From assembly GCA_905221615.1 (NCBI GenBank), contig CAJNDT010006135.1, forward strand, positions 2,325,226 to 2,389,225: 64,000 nucleotides of DNA. The letters run 5' to 3'. Source of the stretch: Symbiodinium sp. CCMP2592 (taxonomy: Eukaryota > Sar > Dinophyceae > Suessiales > Symbiodiniaceae). Below are positions 10,326-22,421 of the stretch, piece after piece; the first letter of the stretch is position 1, and each line of letters opens with the position of its first letter. The notes under the pieces were generated by a model. The model was not told the origin of the DNA, made no database searches, and worked only from the letters and a program-made list of their open reading frames with translations. The position numbers and the translations under genes were made by a program.

Positions 10326-13300
10326 CTAGGTGTGGCACGGAAGGGTCGCCAAGATCTTCTCCGACGTCCCGTAGGCACTGCACTAGCGCCTCCGACCGGG
10401 GTTTTGGCTCTTCGAAGACACTCCAAAATCCTTTAATTGAAGAATATCTAGGGTCCTTTAAAGGGGTCTATAGGGTTCCTTTTAAAGGATCTGTCGGGCT
10501 TGAGGTTTAGCTGACTTAAATATCCCCTCAATTAATGAATATTCCCTTGAATCATATTCGGGATCCTGCTATGACTTGTATATTCCCTGATTCAGGAATA
10601 TTGGAGTTTCTGGGTTCCGGGGTTCCTGCAATGGTTTCTATAAGGGGTGCCTTTAGGGACTTGTTCAAAGGGTTAGGGCTCAGGGTGTTAGGGCTGTTTG
10701 GGTTCCTGGTCTACAGCCCCAGAGCCCCTCTCAGGGCTTAGGGTTGCCGGACACTGGTTTAGGGTTTAGGGGTTTAGGGTTTAGGGGTTTGGGGGTTTAG
10801 GGGTTTAGGGTTTAGGGGTTTGGGGGTTTAGGGGTTTGGGGTTTATGGGTTTAGGGGTTAGGGGTTTAGGGGTTTAGGGTTTAGGGGTTTAGGGGTTAGG
10901 GGTTTGGGGGTTTAGGGGTTTAGGGTTTAGGGGTTTAGGGGTTTAGGGGTTTACTCGGGTTTAGGGTTCAACACAACGCCTGAAACCCTGCACCCCCTAA
11001 ACCCCTAAACCCCCTCCCCCCCAAATGCACACCCGAGGCCCCTCACCCCCCTAACCCCAAACCCTTCAACCTCTAAACGCCCTAATCGTACTTAAAGGAT
11101 CATGGGACTTAGTAACTAGGGTTCCTTAAAGGGCTCCTTTAAAGGGATCTATAGGGTTCCTTAAAGGGATCTATGGGGTTTAGAGTTTAGGGTCTACTTA
11201 AAGGATCATGGGACTTAGTAACTGGGGTTATAATTCGGGTAACAATACTTATAGCCCCACTTAAGGTACTTATAACCTTACTTACTAAGTCCAATGATCC
11301 TCCAAGTAGCCCCTAAACCCTAAACCCTATAGATCCCTTTAAGGAGCCCCTTTAAGAACCCTTTAAGGAGCCCTTTAAGAGCCCTTACTAAGTCCCCGAG
11401 GCCTTCAGTCCGTTCCACATCTCCTGAGGGTTTTCGCGGACCCCCGGCTGAAGAACGTACCTCGTTCGGCTCGAAGAGGATCCATACCAGAAGGGTCCAA
11501 GTACCCAATAATCATATACTCTCCAAAATCCTAACCTACATAACTATTATCCTAAAACCGAGTACCTGATTATTGGGTCCTTTGGACCCTTGGGTTCATA
11601 CCAGAAGGGTCCAAGTACCTAAAAAATATGGAAACCCTACATTCTACTATATCGGTACATAGGACCCTTGGGGTTGATCCCTTGGTGGCTGAAAGTCTTT
11701 CCCCAAGGGTCCAAGTATCTAAATAGTAGGGTTTCAAGGTCCAAAAACCATTCAGAGTATGGGTTGGGGTATCTAACACCGTTCTATTTGGGTACTCGGA
11801 CCCTCTGGGATACACACAGGCTCCATTGTAGGTCCTTTTTGGGGCTTGCCTTATAGGATCCCAGATATAAACCACAAAATGGAACCACAATGGAGCCTAT
11901 AGTTATGTACTACCACTATGGTAGTAAATTGCAAGGCTTTGTGTTTAGGGGTTCCGGTCTGTAAATATACTGCTGCGGTACAATTGGTCCTCCAAAAGCC
12001 GCGCTTCGGATGTTCTTTTGGGGCTTAATTCCATAACGGCAATACAGTACATATAGACCCTCTGCATTGGGCAATACAGATGCCAAAATGAGGAGAACAT
12101 GGCATCGGGAAACCCTAAACCCTGAACCGGGACTGCAGGGGGGATACTGCTTGACGATACTGCGACCTGTGTTCGCACGTCCATAGCATATGTCACATGA
12201 CCGTAATTTAGCGGTTTAGGGTTTAGGGTTTAGGGAACGCCTCCTAGGAGTTAAACTTTCAGCCTCCTTATTATTGTTCATACCCTAAACCCTGAACCAA
12301 AAAAGTTCAAATCCTAAGAGCCAACCAGAAGAACGCCAAGGCAAATTCTAGTACCTTCCTTGGGTTGACCGTAGGTTATGCCGAAGCAACCCATGAAACA
12401 GTGCCAGACTGCCAGCGCAGAGGGCTTTTTCAGTGCACAGCTGGGCATGGCTTTGCCGCTGATGTTTGTCGGTGGCTCACAGCGCCGTGGTGTGCATGCT
12501 TCTGGCAAATTCTTGAGGTCAAGACTTATTTCTTTTTACCGACATCACCGACGACTTCGTTGATGTTGCTGCTGGCGCTTGATCGTGAACTGCCAGTGAA
12601 CAAGTTCTCAAAGGGCCTGCCCAGTCCTGACAGGACGGCCTGCTTCTCCCACTTGTCGGAATGCGTGACCGCATTGTAGACCTTAGTTTTAAAACATGTC
12701 CCTGAACTACAGCTCTTACGGCTGACGATCTAAATCCTGCATTACCTTAATGGCCCGATGCTATGCGAATTCTGGTATAGTCCATATTATGACGGGTGAT
12801 GCAAGATTCGTATCATCAACCGTAGGAAAGACGGCAAGATAAAGATCCAGACAAAAGCTAGCAAAGGATTGCGAGTGAACCTTTGAAATAAGAGACTCCT
12901 ACGGAGTATTTCTGGCAATTCCATGAGGTGGCCCGGTAGGAAGGGAACTCCTTGAGGAAGTCCTGACTCCACTCCTTCAATCCTGCCAAGGTCATCTTGT
13001 ACTGGGGATCCTCCTGGTATGGTGCCCGAAATCGGCAGGGCTTCGTGGGGTGTCTAAGGTTCAGGGTCTATAGATGATAGGGGTTCAGGGGTCAAGGGTT
13101 TAGGGTGTGTGGTTGAGGAGTTTTTGCTACGGCATGTACAGTTTACAAGGGTGTGGGGTGTAGGGATCCGCCTTCCAGCCCTTTGCCACGACTCCCGCGT
13201 TGTTGTAGCCGCCTATGTATTCTGCAGCTGTCTTGGTCGGTTGCTGAGGCTCCGGTGTGTAGCTCTCGTTCTTGGCCGTTTTGAAGAGCCAAGATTTTTC

Positions 13301-14280
13301 GGTCAGGTCGTCCATCGTGGCTCTTTTGTTGACAAAGTGACACTCAATCTCTGCCCGGTTTTCACCCGAGTAGTTACCACTTTTGAACTTGTATGCGCTT
13401 CCCGACTGCTCCACAATCGCAGACTTCTCGTTCTCGAGGCCTAGCACAGCCAGACCTTAGTTGCTGAGCTCATAATGAAGCTCCGGAAAGCAGATCTATA
13501 GAGTTTATATTGTCCGAAACACTGCAAAACCAAAAAAATAAAATCTCTAAACCCTAAAAACCCCTAGACCCTTAACCCCAAAACCCTGAAACCCCAAACC
13601 CTAAAGCCCCAAAGCCCTAAACCCTGAACAACTTTAAACCCTGAACCCTAAAACGCTAAAGTGTACTCGTTCAGCTGCGAAGAGACAGTGATAGGCAACC
13701 GGATTGATTTTGCAGCAATACGTCGCGGCATTTTCGATCTTCAAATGGCCCTGGTTCTCACCTGAGCATAGTTTTGGCTTGAAGGATTAGGGTTGAAGGG
13801 TTTAAGGCATATGATAGGGTTTAGGGTATCTTTGTGGCCCATGACCAACTCTCGTTGTTGCTCCCACTCTTCTCTCCTCATCTCCACTTCCACTGCTGCT
13901 ATAGGTTGTAAAACCCTAAACCCTAAACTAAGACCCATGAGTAACCTAAGAATTAAAAGGGTGCCCTTCTTGGTGTAAAGGGGCTTTTTGCGGAACCTGA
14001 ACCCTGAAAAAGGGAATAAGGGCCTACTCCAGGTCCTACGGTTGATGATATAAACCCTGCATTACCCATAATAGGGAAGATATGGGAGTTATGGTATATT
14101 CCTTATTATGGGTAATGCAGGATTTATATCATCAACCGTAGTAACTCCTAAACCCTAAACCGCTTCAAAAAGGCCGAGTCACAGCTGTATCGACCAGATA
14201 GGAAGGAGCCCTGTGCGCGCCCCCAATTCAGCTGGGCGCTGGCTGTTGAGGCCAAGAGCAAGAAGGCCAGAGTGGAAACC
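10325..14280 (-). CDS. Multi-exon gene model, putative secreted protein of unknown function
   Basis: Exon candidates on the minus strand, in order of transcription. 14280-14168: after CTCAG, STLALLLLASTASAQLNWG, a signal-peptide-like h-region with an A-S-A-Q cleavage context. 13765-13655: IENAATYCCKINPVAYHCLF. 13447-13130: YKFKSGNYSGENRAEIECHF and later EYIGGYNNAGVVAKGWKADP. 13060-12880: PYQEDPQYKMTLAGLKEWSQ and ATSWNCQKYSVGVSYFKG. 12672-12543: YNAVTHSDKWEKQAVLSGLG. Possibly 12508-12314, 11476-11398 (YVLQPGVRENPQEMWNGLK) and 10420-10325 (EEPKPRSEALVQCLRDVGED). Junctions were not all resolved, so the grouping into one gene is inference. Cysteines and the leader suggest a secreted or lumenal product. 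No family was recognised. Confidence 0.4.
10755..10975. repeat. Interstitial TTTAGGG/TTTAGGGG array
   Basis: The longest and cleanest plus-oriented run of TTTAGGG with one-base variants. The orientation flips to CCCTAAACCCC just after 10980, giving a head-to-head arrangement. Confidence 0.88.
11089..11308. repeat. HP-A hairpin with a duplicated left arm
   Basis: TACTTAAAGGATCATGGGAC occurs at 11089 and again at 11194. Only the second is followed by the full loop and the right arm (CTTACTAAGTCCAATGATCC). Confidence 0.82.
11489..11594. repeat. HP-E hairpin copy
   Basis: AAGGGTCCAAGTACCCAATA at the left and TTATTGGGTCCTTTGGACCC at the right, with CTAACCTACATAACTATTAT inside. Confidence 0.82.
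11698..11815. repeat. HP-N element copy
   Basis: AAGGGTCCAAGTATCTAAAT, then TAGGGTTTCAAGGTCC, CCATTCAGAGTATGGG and TTGGGTACTCGGACCCTC. This is an intact relative of the elements near 9263 and 30798. Confidence 0.7.
12717..12825. repeat. HP-C hairpin copy
   Basis: TACGGCTGACGATCTAAATC at the left and GATTCGTATCATCAACCGTA at the right. The left arm is more diverged. TA borders are present on both sides. Confidence 0.82.
13932..14032. repeat. HP-F element, diverged copy
   Basis: AGTAACCTAAGAATTAAAAG, then CCCTTCTTGGTGTAAAGG and AGGGAATAAGGGCCTACTCC. Better copies lie at 19159 and 32162. Confidence 0.65.
14037..14140. repeat. HP-C hairpin copy, near perfect
   Basis: TACGGTTGATGATATAAACC against GGATTTATATCATCAACCGTA. 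It lies immediately beside the signal-peptide-like exon on its right. Confidence 0.9.
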
Positions 14281-14639
14281 TGAGGTGTTAGGGAACTTTT
14301 TGGGGAGCTACCGAAACGAGGAAAACAGATTAGTTCCTATGCATCCACATTTGTTGCTTTCGATCCCTGGCAACTTAAGCGAACTCTCTCTAATCACGCT
14401 GCCTAAACCCTAAAACCCTAAACCCTAAACCCCTAATCCCTAAACTTTTTAAACCCTAAACCCCTAAACCCAGTTTCCACGGCAAGTACCGGGGAGCTGC
14501 CTTGCTTGAAGCCATGCTGACCTGGGTTGTAGTTTAGGGGCCCTTAAAAGAATTCATGAATCTGTAGGGTTTACTTGGAGGGGCAAAGGGCTCCTTAAAG
14601 GGATCTATAGGGTTCCTCAATGGGATACGGTTTAGGGTC

Positions 14640-14760
14640 TACTTGGAGGGGCAGGGGACGTAAGTAGGTTATAGGTAGAGTTATAAGTACCCCAAATGGA
14701 GTTACCCCAATAATAACCCTACTTATAACCTACTTACTAAGTCCCCTGCCCCTCCAAGTA
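14640..14760. repeat. HP-A hairpin copy
   Basis: TACTTGGAGGGGCAGGGGAC at the left, CCCCTGCCCCTCCAAGTA at the right. The loop contains the CCCAAATGGAGTTACCCCAA seen in other copies. Confidence 0.9.
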
Positions 14761-14833
14761 AGATGTAGGGTATAGGGTTCAGGGGTTTATGAATAGGTAC
14801 CTCTACAGACTCTATAGAAACCATAAAGGAACA

Positions 14834-17800
14834 ACTAGAACGTTTCCCAAACTGCTGCCTCGTGACTGTCACGAGAAGGATATGTAAACTCGCGAGGCGC
14901 GAATCGAAAGACCTGAGGTAAGAAAGCTCGGTTTTGAGCCAGAATGTCGTGCAGTACGATCGTCGGCTGTTCGCGGTACATCCGGCAATCAAGGTCCACA
15001 TCTTCACGCGGGGGAACGGAAGACTTCGAACAGTTAATGTTATAGCATCCTTAAGGGAGGGGGGTCCAAGGGGGGTATGTAGCCTAGTGATCCCTAATTC
15101 TCCCTAGTACTCCCTAAGGTTCCCCTACAGTCCCCTAAGGATTCCTTATACCCTCCCCCCTTGAACCACCCTCCCTTAAGGATCCTATAATAATGGTGCC
15201 ATCTTACAGGCGACTGTCGGTTCCAAGAAGACGGAGATGGATCGACCTTTCAATACATCCTCTTACTAAACCCCAAACTCTGAACTCCCAATATTGAAAC
15301 AAGCCCTAAACTCTCATCCATACGGTTGATGATATAGATCCTGCATGACCCATAGTAAGGTATATACCTTTAAAAACTTCCCATATACTCCTTATTATGG
15401 GTAATGCAGGATATATATCATCAACCGTAGCTCGTAGGTTTCAAGCATTCTGATCTTCTTCTGGGCACTGATGGATTGATGAGACTACTTGGAGGGTCAA
15501 GCGACTTAGTAACTGGTTATTTTAAGGAGTTATAAGTACCGTAACCCTAATTAGGGTCCCTTTTAGGGTACTTATTAGTCTACTTACTACCTACTTACTA
15601 AGTCCCTCGACCCTCCAAGTAAGGCCACTACGACGAGGCCCAGAAGTTATCTGGAATTCTCGGGAATATACAGACAAGGCTTTTGGGCAACCCTGATGTT
15701 CATTCACAGGTTTAGGGTTTATAGGGCTTATGCCTCGAAAATGCTCGAAGCACTCTACTCTGAACCCTAAACCCTAAACCCTGAACCGTTTTAATCGTTC
15801 TAGAACCCTTCGAAGCCCCGTTGGAATCCGGTTTTGGGTGATGTGGTAGCCGCAAATATCGACAATGACAATCTTAGTCTTCAGGCTTCCTCTATATAAG
15901 TGTACCCAGAGGCTGCGTACATATGACCATTATGGAGTCTATAGGTTCCAAAAGGCCATTCTCACTATGGTTTTAAACAAATTTCTGGTCCAATTATTCA
16001 CGCCCCCAGGTTCAAGGACACCATAACCGAAACCCTAAACCCTGAACCTTACGCCCCAACGCCCTAAACCCTAAACCTTCGACCCTAGAGATCCCTTGTT
16101 GGAGCCCTTTGAACATAACTATAGTGCGCCTCCCTTGAAACCCTGTTGAAGCCCTTTTTGATCGCTTTAGGGGCCCTTTTGAACAAAGGGGGGCACGTCG
16201 TGAAGTTCGTCACAACATCCATGCGCCCGAAGACTCGGTCCTTCAAGGCCTCAAATCGAGCGTTTTTGAGGGTTCCTGGAAGGGCTCCTTTAAGGAATCT
16301 ATAGAACTTAGGGGCTTTAGGGTTTAGGGTTTAGGGATGGTAGGTGTAAATAAACCCCAAAAAGGTCAAAGGTTACCTACTCAGCTACTACTAAGAATTT
16401 CGTCCTAAACCCTACCTTAACCCCAAGTAACCTACCTTTTTAAGGACTTGTATAAAGAAATCATATTAGGGAGCCCTAGGAAGGTAGGTTCCTTAGGGTC
16501 CAGGTAAACCCTAAGCCTTAATCCCGTAGGCCTATACTCTAAGACCTAATCACTCAACCCTGAGACCTACATCCTAAGCCCTAAACCCTAAACACTTAAA
16601 CCTGAACCCTAAGCGCTCATCCCTATCCCCTACCTACTATAGGTAAAGGAACAGCCCAAAGCTCGGGCGTCGAAGAACTACTGTAATTAGCGCCTGAAGA
16701 GACCCCACAATCAAATAACCAAGGAATACTCGGGTTTTCTTACTAAGGTACACTTCTGAATACTCGGGGTTTAGGATCAAATAGCCAAGGAATAAACGTC
16801 ATGGTTTAACATAGCAATTCTTCTTCAGAAACCTTTACTTACGGGAAAAGACTCATTCTATGAAGGAGCCAAAAACGCAGGCGTCAACGTTAACAGTTAG
16901 TCTGGTCTAAGCAATAATGTCGCAGCTTTTGTGCAGGTTTCTACAGCTCTACGCTGCCCCCTAAATCGGTAAAGAAGAAACCAAACAGATCCCGTATAGG
17001 AAGCTTTCTAGATCCCCTCTTTAAATCGGTCCCCAAAAGCACATAAGCAACAATGAGGATAGGGATATCCCATGTGAATCCCCTTAGAATGGAGGCCAAA
17101 AAGTTAGGGATATCTCTATCAAATGCTTATGCTTATGTCCTTTTTACATCCCTTTAAAAGAACCCTTATAGGACCAGGCCTGCAGCAGTACTTGCCGATC
17201 ACGCTCACTGCGGATCTGGAAGCTAAAGCCCTGGCAGTTCGCATCTAAACACCGCAAGGGTCCAAAGAACCCAATAATTAGGTACTAAGGGCTTACGGGG
17301 CTTAGGGTTTAGGGTTTAGGGCTTTAGGGTTTAGGGCTTTAGGGTTTAGGGCCTACCCTAAGGCCCTAAGGGTCCAAAGAATCGAATAACTAGGTACTTA
17401 GGTTTCGGATAGGAGGTATGTGGGTTACTATTTGGGAGTGTCTATGATTCTGAGCTACTAGGGACCCGAGCTGGCATTCATATGGTAAAAACAGATGACC
17501 CACATACCGCCTTAGGTACTTGGTTCAGGGTTTTACGGTTGAGCGGTTTCGGGCTTAGGGTGAATCTGAAGGTTTAGGGTCTAGGTATGCACATTTTCCA
17601 AGTTTAGGGATTTCGCGTTTGGGGCTTACGGCGTAGGGTTTGATACATTCAGGGTCGCGGGCATTTCCTCGAGGGTTCGGAACCTGCTGCTCGGAAGATC
17701 TCTAGGGACAATTACTTGGAAGGGCAGAGGACTTAGTGAGTAAGTTATAAGTAGAGTTATAAGTACCCTAAATGGAGTTACCCCAATTATAACCCTACTT

Positions 17801-20800
17801 ATAACCTACTTACTGGGTCCCCTGCCCCTCCAAGTAGACCCTAAACCCCAAACCCCCTAGATCCCTTTAAGGAACCCTATAGATCCCTTTAAAGAGCCCT
17901 TTAAGAGCCCTTACTAAGTCCCCTAAAGCCCCTCCAACTAGAAATGTCGGGACTCCAGGGTCTGAAAACTCCATATACTACCCTTATAAGAGCTCCTTAA
18001 AGCTTCCTTTAAGGGCTCCGTTAAGGGCTCTGTAGGGTTCCTTAAAGGGGATCTATGGGGTTTAGGGTTTAGGGTAAAGGGAACTCCAGAAAGTTGGAAT
18101 ATGGTTTCAGGGTAGGATACCCTATAATTTACCATAGAAGGGTTTAGGATAGTCATATTCCAACTTTCTGGCTTTTACCTTAACCCTTGGGGGGGCATGC
18201 AGGGAAGTCGTACTTAAAGGATCATGAGACTTAGTAACTAGGGTTCTTAAAGGGCTCCTTAAAGGCTTCTTATCGGGTTCCTTAAAGGGATGTATGGGGT
18301 TTAGGGTTTAGGGTTTAGGGTCTACTTAAAGGATCATGGGACTTAGTAACTAGGGTTATAAAGAAGGTAACTATACATTATAATTGCTTATTACCCCAAG
18401 TAGGGTACTTATAACCTTACCTACTAAGTCCCCTGATCCTTTAAGTAGACCCTAAATCCTAAACCCTAAACCCCGTACATCCCTTTAAGGAACCCGATAA
18501 GAAGCCTTTAAGGAGCCCTTTCCGAATGAAGGAGCCTCAGGCACTAGAATAGGGTTTTGGGGCATACTACACCATGAGGGTGGTTGACAAAATTTGGGTC
18601 CGTTTTTGGATACCCTAAATATTAGGTGCCGTACTATATTAAGGACCCAAAAAGGGACCCTAATTTTGACAACCACCCATGAGCATACAAGGAACCCGAA
18701 GGAATAGCGCAGGTAGTTGTCTAGTCTAGGCGTGTGTATTCAGCCCTAAACCCTAAGACTTGGTTAACCCTGATAACCCGATAAACCCCACAACCTAAGT
18801 CCTAAACCCTAAACCCTATAAACCCCGAACCCCAACGCAGGCTCTGGCCTGAACTCGGACAGGGACAGGCTGCGAATCTTCTCGCATTGAGAAGAAATGC
18901 CTTGAAGAAACCTGAGGGTGCTCAAGCGTTCCTGGTCCCTGCGGGCAGCCACTCTCTCCGCTTCAGCAGTCAGCTCAAACTCGCCAATGCGCACAACCTT
19001 GGAAGAGCTGACAAACTGCGCTGTGGCAAAAGCCCCATTTCCCGTGAAAAGGTCATAGACAAGGCTGATCAGCTAGTCCTTCGAGGAATGATGTGATGCA
19101 TCAGTCACCACGCAAATTTGCTTTGCGCCCAACAAGGAAAGATGGCTTTCTTCCTTGTCTAGGATACCCAGTAACCTAAGAATAAAAAGGCCTCTCTTTT
19201 TGGTATTGGGTAACTTTATAAGGATCCTAGGACCACAAAAAGGGCATAAGGGTACTACCGGGCATCCTAGTCCTTGTACATGCTCAGCAACTTGCATATC
19301 CACTGATCCACACTCCCCGGCTTGATACCACCCCGGCGGTCCAAACCCTTAACCTGAAAACCTTAATTACTAAACACCCTAAACCCTAAACCTGTAATAA
19401 CCCTAAACTCTATAAACCCTAATATCCCTAAACCCTAAACCCTATAACCTGAAGCCCCGAACCCCAAACCCTAAACACTAAGGAACCCTATAGATCCCTT
19501 TAAGTAAAACTCTAAACCCTAATATCCCTGATATCCCTAAACCCTGAATCCAAGGCAGCCTCAATCTCCTTCTTCATGTCCTGCGTCAGAAGTCTTTCCT
19601 ACTATTTGCTTAAGAACCACCAAAAAACTAAAAAAACAAATATTCCTTATGGGGGTAATATAGGGATTATTATGTTTTATTTTTTGGGGGGGCTTCTTAA
19701 GCAAATAGTAGTTTCTGACGGCTCGACAGGGCTTGGAGATGAAGTGGGTTTAGGGTTCAGGGTTTAGAGTGTTTAATAAGGTTCTACCTTAAACTACCAA
19801 ACCCTACTTTTGGAATAAGAACCTACAAAAAAGTAGGGTTTGGTAGGCTAAGGTAGGTTTCTGAGCAGTTCATTTATAACTAACCCTAAGGGTCCACGTA
19901 CTCATATAGTATATACGCTGGCATTAAAGTACACCCTATATAGGTACATTGGGCCCAAAGTATATGCTATATGGGCACATGGACCCGTAGGGTAAGGAGA
20001 TCCTTCTTCCTATTATTCAGCTGTGGGAAGGGGATCCTAAACTAAAACGGGCAAAAGGCACTACTCAGGTACCTAGGGTTCGGTCTTTGAGTTAGGGCTT
20101 CGGTTCTAGGGTTTAGACTTGAGGGCCAGGGTGTAGCCCTGTATTATAGCACCCTTATAGATCCCTTACAGTAGCCCTCATAGACTCCTTTTAGAAGGAG
20201 TCCTATTCTAACTACCAAGGCCCGGGTTTAGGGTTGAGTTTTTGAGGGGTTCCAGGGTTTTAGGGTTTCAGGCTCTCCAAGATGCGCGGAGCTCTGGATA
20301 ACGGATGTGTGAAACCCTAGAGTTCACGGATCAGGGCTTGGAGTTTAACTTAACCTACTATTTGCTTAAGAACCCCCAAAAAAATAAAAAATATATTCCT
20401 TATGGGGGGGGTAGTTTAGGGATTATTATTTTTATTTTTTGGGGGCTTCTTAAGCAAATAGTAGTAACCCTACAATCTGAGGCTTTCAGGCTTAGGCTTT
20501 TTCCGGCTTCGAGGTGCTTGGGTTTCCCTGAACTTGCGGCTTTCCAGATCTAGAGCTTAGAAGCTGCCCCCCACCCTGTAATACGGTTGATGATAGAAAT
20601 CCTGCATGACCCATAGTAAGGAATATACCATAATTCCCATCGTTTAGGGTCCTTAAGGTAATGCAGGATTTATATCATCAACCGTAGTGACTATAAGGAT
20701 TATATAGGATTATATTAGGGCCCTATTATATTCCTATTATACCACTACTACAGGGTGGGGGCAGCTTCTAATGTAGAGCTTTGAAGGGAACTACCGTTTT

Positions 20801-21114
20801 CAAGGGCTTCACCCTGTAAATCAAAACAGCCCAAAAGCCTTATATAGTAGGGTCTTTGGGCCCGAAAGCCTTAATATATGAGTCCTTAGATCCCTAGGGT
20901 AAGGAGTCAGAACCACTTTTCATCATAGGGTTTGGGGCTACAGGTAGGTAAGCCCCTTCGGAGGAACCCCAAAGATCCATCCCTTGGAGGAACCCGGTCA
21001 TCCCACTAAAACTAAAACCCTAAACCCTCCTAAAACCCTAAACCCCTAAACCCCTGAATGTATAGCGCCTCAAGATGCTGGATGTCGGCGATCACCGTCA
21101 TCACAGCATCGAGC
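14834..21114 (-). CDS. Multi-exon gene model, unknown product, possible PH domain
   Basis: Minus-strand exon candidates. 21114-21049: PRLDAVMTVIADIQHLEALY. 19072-18850: VYDLFTGNGAFATAQFVSSS and KVVRIGEFELTAEAERVAAR, then RFLQGISSQCEKIRSL. 17247-17178: DANCQGFSFQIRSERDRQVL then LQAW, whose hydrophobic pattern and terminal Trp resemble the C-terminal half of a PH domain. 16266-16188: RFEALKDRVFGRMDVVTNFT. 15013-14834: DLDCRMYREQPTIVLHDILA through SHEAAVWETF and a TAG stop, a plausible last exon. The grouping is inferred from strand, order and the stop. Introns of 1-2 kb are filled by hairpin elements. Confidence 0.4.
15048..15183. repeat. Unclassified inverted repeat
   Basis: TCCTTAAGGGAGGGGGGTCC is mirrored by CCACCCTCCCTTAAGGA about 100 bp away, with CCTCCCCCCTTG inside. 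The interior is rich in CCCTAA/CCCTAG words. Single copy in the window. Confidence 0.75.
15321..15429. repeat. HP-C hairpin copy
   Basis: TACGGTTGATGATATAGATC and GATATATATCATCAACCGTA. The centre is shortened to TTAAAAACTTCCC. Confidence 0.88.
15486..15621. repeat. HP-A hairpin copy
   Basis: TACTTGGAGGGTCAAGCGAC on the left and TCCCTCGACCCTCCAAGTA on the right. The left inner stem has lost the GTAGGTTATAAGT motif. Confidence 0.82.
16424..16505. repeat. HP-J element copy
   Basis: AACCTACCTTTTTAAGGACT, then AAAGAAATCATATTAGGGA, then AAGGTAGGTTCCTTAGGGTC. A second copy is at 29650-29742. Confidence 0.75.
17713..17836. repeat. HP-A hairpin copy
   Basis: TACTTGGAAGGGCAGAGGAC and GTCCCCTGCCCCTCCAAGTA, closely related to the copy at 14640. 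Confidence 0.88.
18211..18447. repeat. HP-A hairpin with a duplicated left arm
   Basis: The left arm TACTTAAAGGATCATGAGAC at 18211 is followed by TTTAGGG units. A second left arm at 18323 pairs with the right arm ending TTTAAGTA at 18447. The same layout occurs at 11089. Confidence 0.8.
18577..18679. repeat. HP-B hairpin copy
   Basis: AGGGTGGTTGACAAAATTTG and TAATTTTGACAACCACCC, with CTAAATATTAGGTGCCGTAC inside. Confidence 0.88.
19159..19270. repeat. HP-F element (type copy)
   Basis: CTAGGATACCCAGTAACCTA to GTACTACCGGGCATCCTAG. The interior has AATAAAAAGGCCTCTCTTTT and TGGTATTGGGTAAC. The match to 32162-32273 is almost complete. Confidence 0.85.
19599..19711. repeat. HP-D hairpin copy 1
   Basis: CTACTATTTGCTTAAGAACC and GGCTTCTTAAGCAAATAGTAG. 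The loop has an A-rich CCAAAAAACTAAAAAAAC side and a T/G-rich TTTTATTTTTTGGGGGG side. Confidence 0.88.
20356..20464. repeat. HP-D hairpin copy 2
   Basis: The arms match the copy at 19599. Only these two HP-D copies are present, 750 bp apart in the same orientation. Confidence 0.88.
20582..20686. repeat. HP-C hairpin copy
   Basis: TACGGTTGATGATAGAAATC and GGATTTATATCATCAACCGTA. It is flanked outside by a further palindrome-rich TATAAGGATTATATAGG segment. Confidence 0.88.
20822..20905. repeat. HP-H repeat copy
   Basis: AAAACAGCCCAAAAGCCTTA, TATAGTAGGGTCTTTGGGCC and ATATGAGTCCTTAGATCCC in the canonical order. Confidence 0.78.
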
Positions 21115-21717
21115 CTTGGGTGTTAGGGTTTAGGGGTTTAGGGGTTCATAGTCCAGGGGTTTCGGGCTCAAGGGTTTAGGGGTTCAAAGGTTTAGGGTGT
21201 AGGGTTTCTAGTAGGATCCTGAGGTAGAGCTTAGAGATAAATAGCTTCAGCCAGTTCCGAAGTAATAATGGGACCTTAAGACTGAGAATAGAACTTGTGG
21301 AGTTGAAATACCTGTATTGATTAAGAAGGCGAGGTATGGCTAAAAGTAGGTATCTGTTTGTTGCTGTAACTAGTAGTTGTACATGCTAAGGAGATTCGGG
21401 GCCTTCAGAATTGTGATAGGGTGAAAGGATAGGTAACATATGGAAGACGAAAGTAAAGTATTGTTATTCGCAAGTAAGTAGTAGTTTTAGCAATTGTAGC
21501 TCTACCTTTTTCCGAAGTAAGGGTGTAGGGTGTGTAAAAATCGGTAAGTTGCGCTTGAGTGCCGTTTTGTTTTCAGCGAAAGTTTGGAAGGGGCTTTCGT
21601 TTGCAAGCTGATCTCGAATTTGGGGCTGGGCTTGGCTGGACTGGGCTGGTTCTTGAGGATTTGGGGTTCAGGGATTTGGGTTTAGGGTTTAGGGCAGGGT
21701 AAAAGGTCCAGTAAAGC

Positions 21718-21830
21718 TTACTTGCTGAGTTCATAAAGCCCCCCAAAAGTGTGCACTTTCAGTTTTATATTGGGTAACATAATCCCAGAAAGTGTAAAGT
21801 GTATCCACTCAGCTACTAAGACTTGGCTGC
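21718..21830. repeat. HP-L repeat copy
   Basis: TTACTTGCTGAGTTCATAAA, AAGTGTGCACTTTCAGTTTT and AAGTGTAAAGTGTATCCACT, ending CAGCTACTAAG. Confidence 0.75.
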
Positions 21831-22312
21831 CTGGGTTTTAAGCGGGTTATCAGAGCAGCTGTTTTTCGAACCTCAACTCTACCATCCTATAAACCCGGTA
21901 AAGCCCAAAGCCCTAAACCATCATAACGTAGGGGCTTAAATAATTACCAATAGGTATTATAAGTATATATACCCCAAAGTTCTATTCTAATTATTAGGAG
22001 GGTCCCTACATTAGATATCACCCTCCAAAATAGCAAGATTCACTTCAGGAACCCTAGTTAAGGTCCAAGGTTTCTTAATCAGGTTCCTACATTACCCTGC
22101 AAGCCCACATAAACTCCGACTACACAATCAATTGCGGACTATAACGACGGCAATGCGAAGAGACGTTCATGTCACAGGTAACCTTGAGCCCAAAACCAAA
22201 AAGATCATACAAATACAAGGGAACCTCATAACCCTAAACCCTAAACAGAGAGATTCTGAAAACGGCTGTACTCCAGCATGACAAACACAACAGCAACAAT
22301 CACACCAGTGAA

Positions 22313-22421
22313 ACCACGGCTTCATGATATAAATCATGCGTTGCCTTAAGGACCCTGAACTATAGGAATTGTGGTATATTCCTTATTATGGGTACTGCAG
22401 GATTATATATCATCAACCGTA
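22313..22421. repeat. HP-C hairpin copy
   Basis: The left arm is diverged (CACGGCTTCATGATATAAAT), the right is intact (TATATATCATCAACCGTA). Confidence 0.8.

Noticed and set aside
10755..10975. TTTAGGG array as a chromosome end
   Set aside because: The repeats are impure, short, internal and flip orientation at 10980, so they are interstitial.
14161..14283. Plus-strand reading with AESQLYRPDRKEPC and a stop
   Set aside because: The minus reading has a CTCAG acceptor and a signal-peptide-like hydrophobic run and agrees with neighbouring minus exons. The plus reading lacks a pyrimidine tract.
17178..17248. Plus-strand reading LQQYLPITLTADLEAKALAV with a stop
   Set aside because: The minus reading has a PH-domain-like pattern and fits its neighbours. 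The plus reading remains possible.
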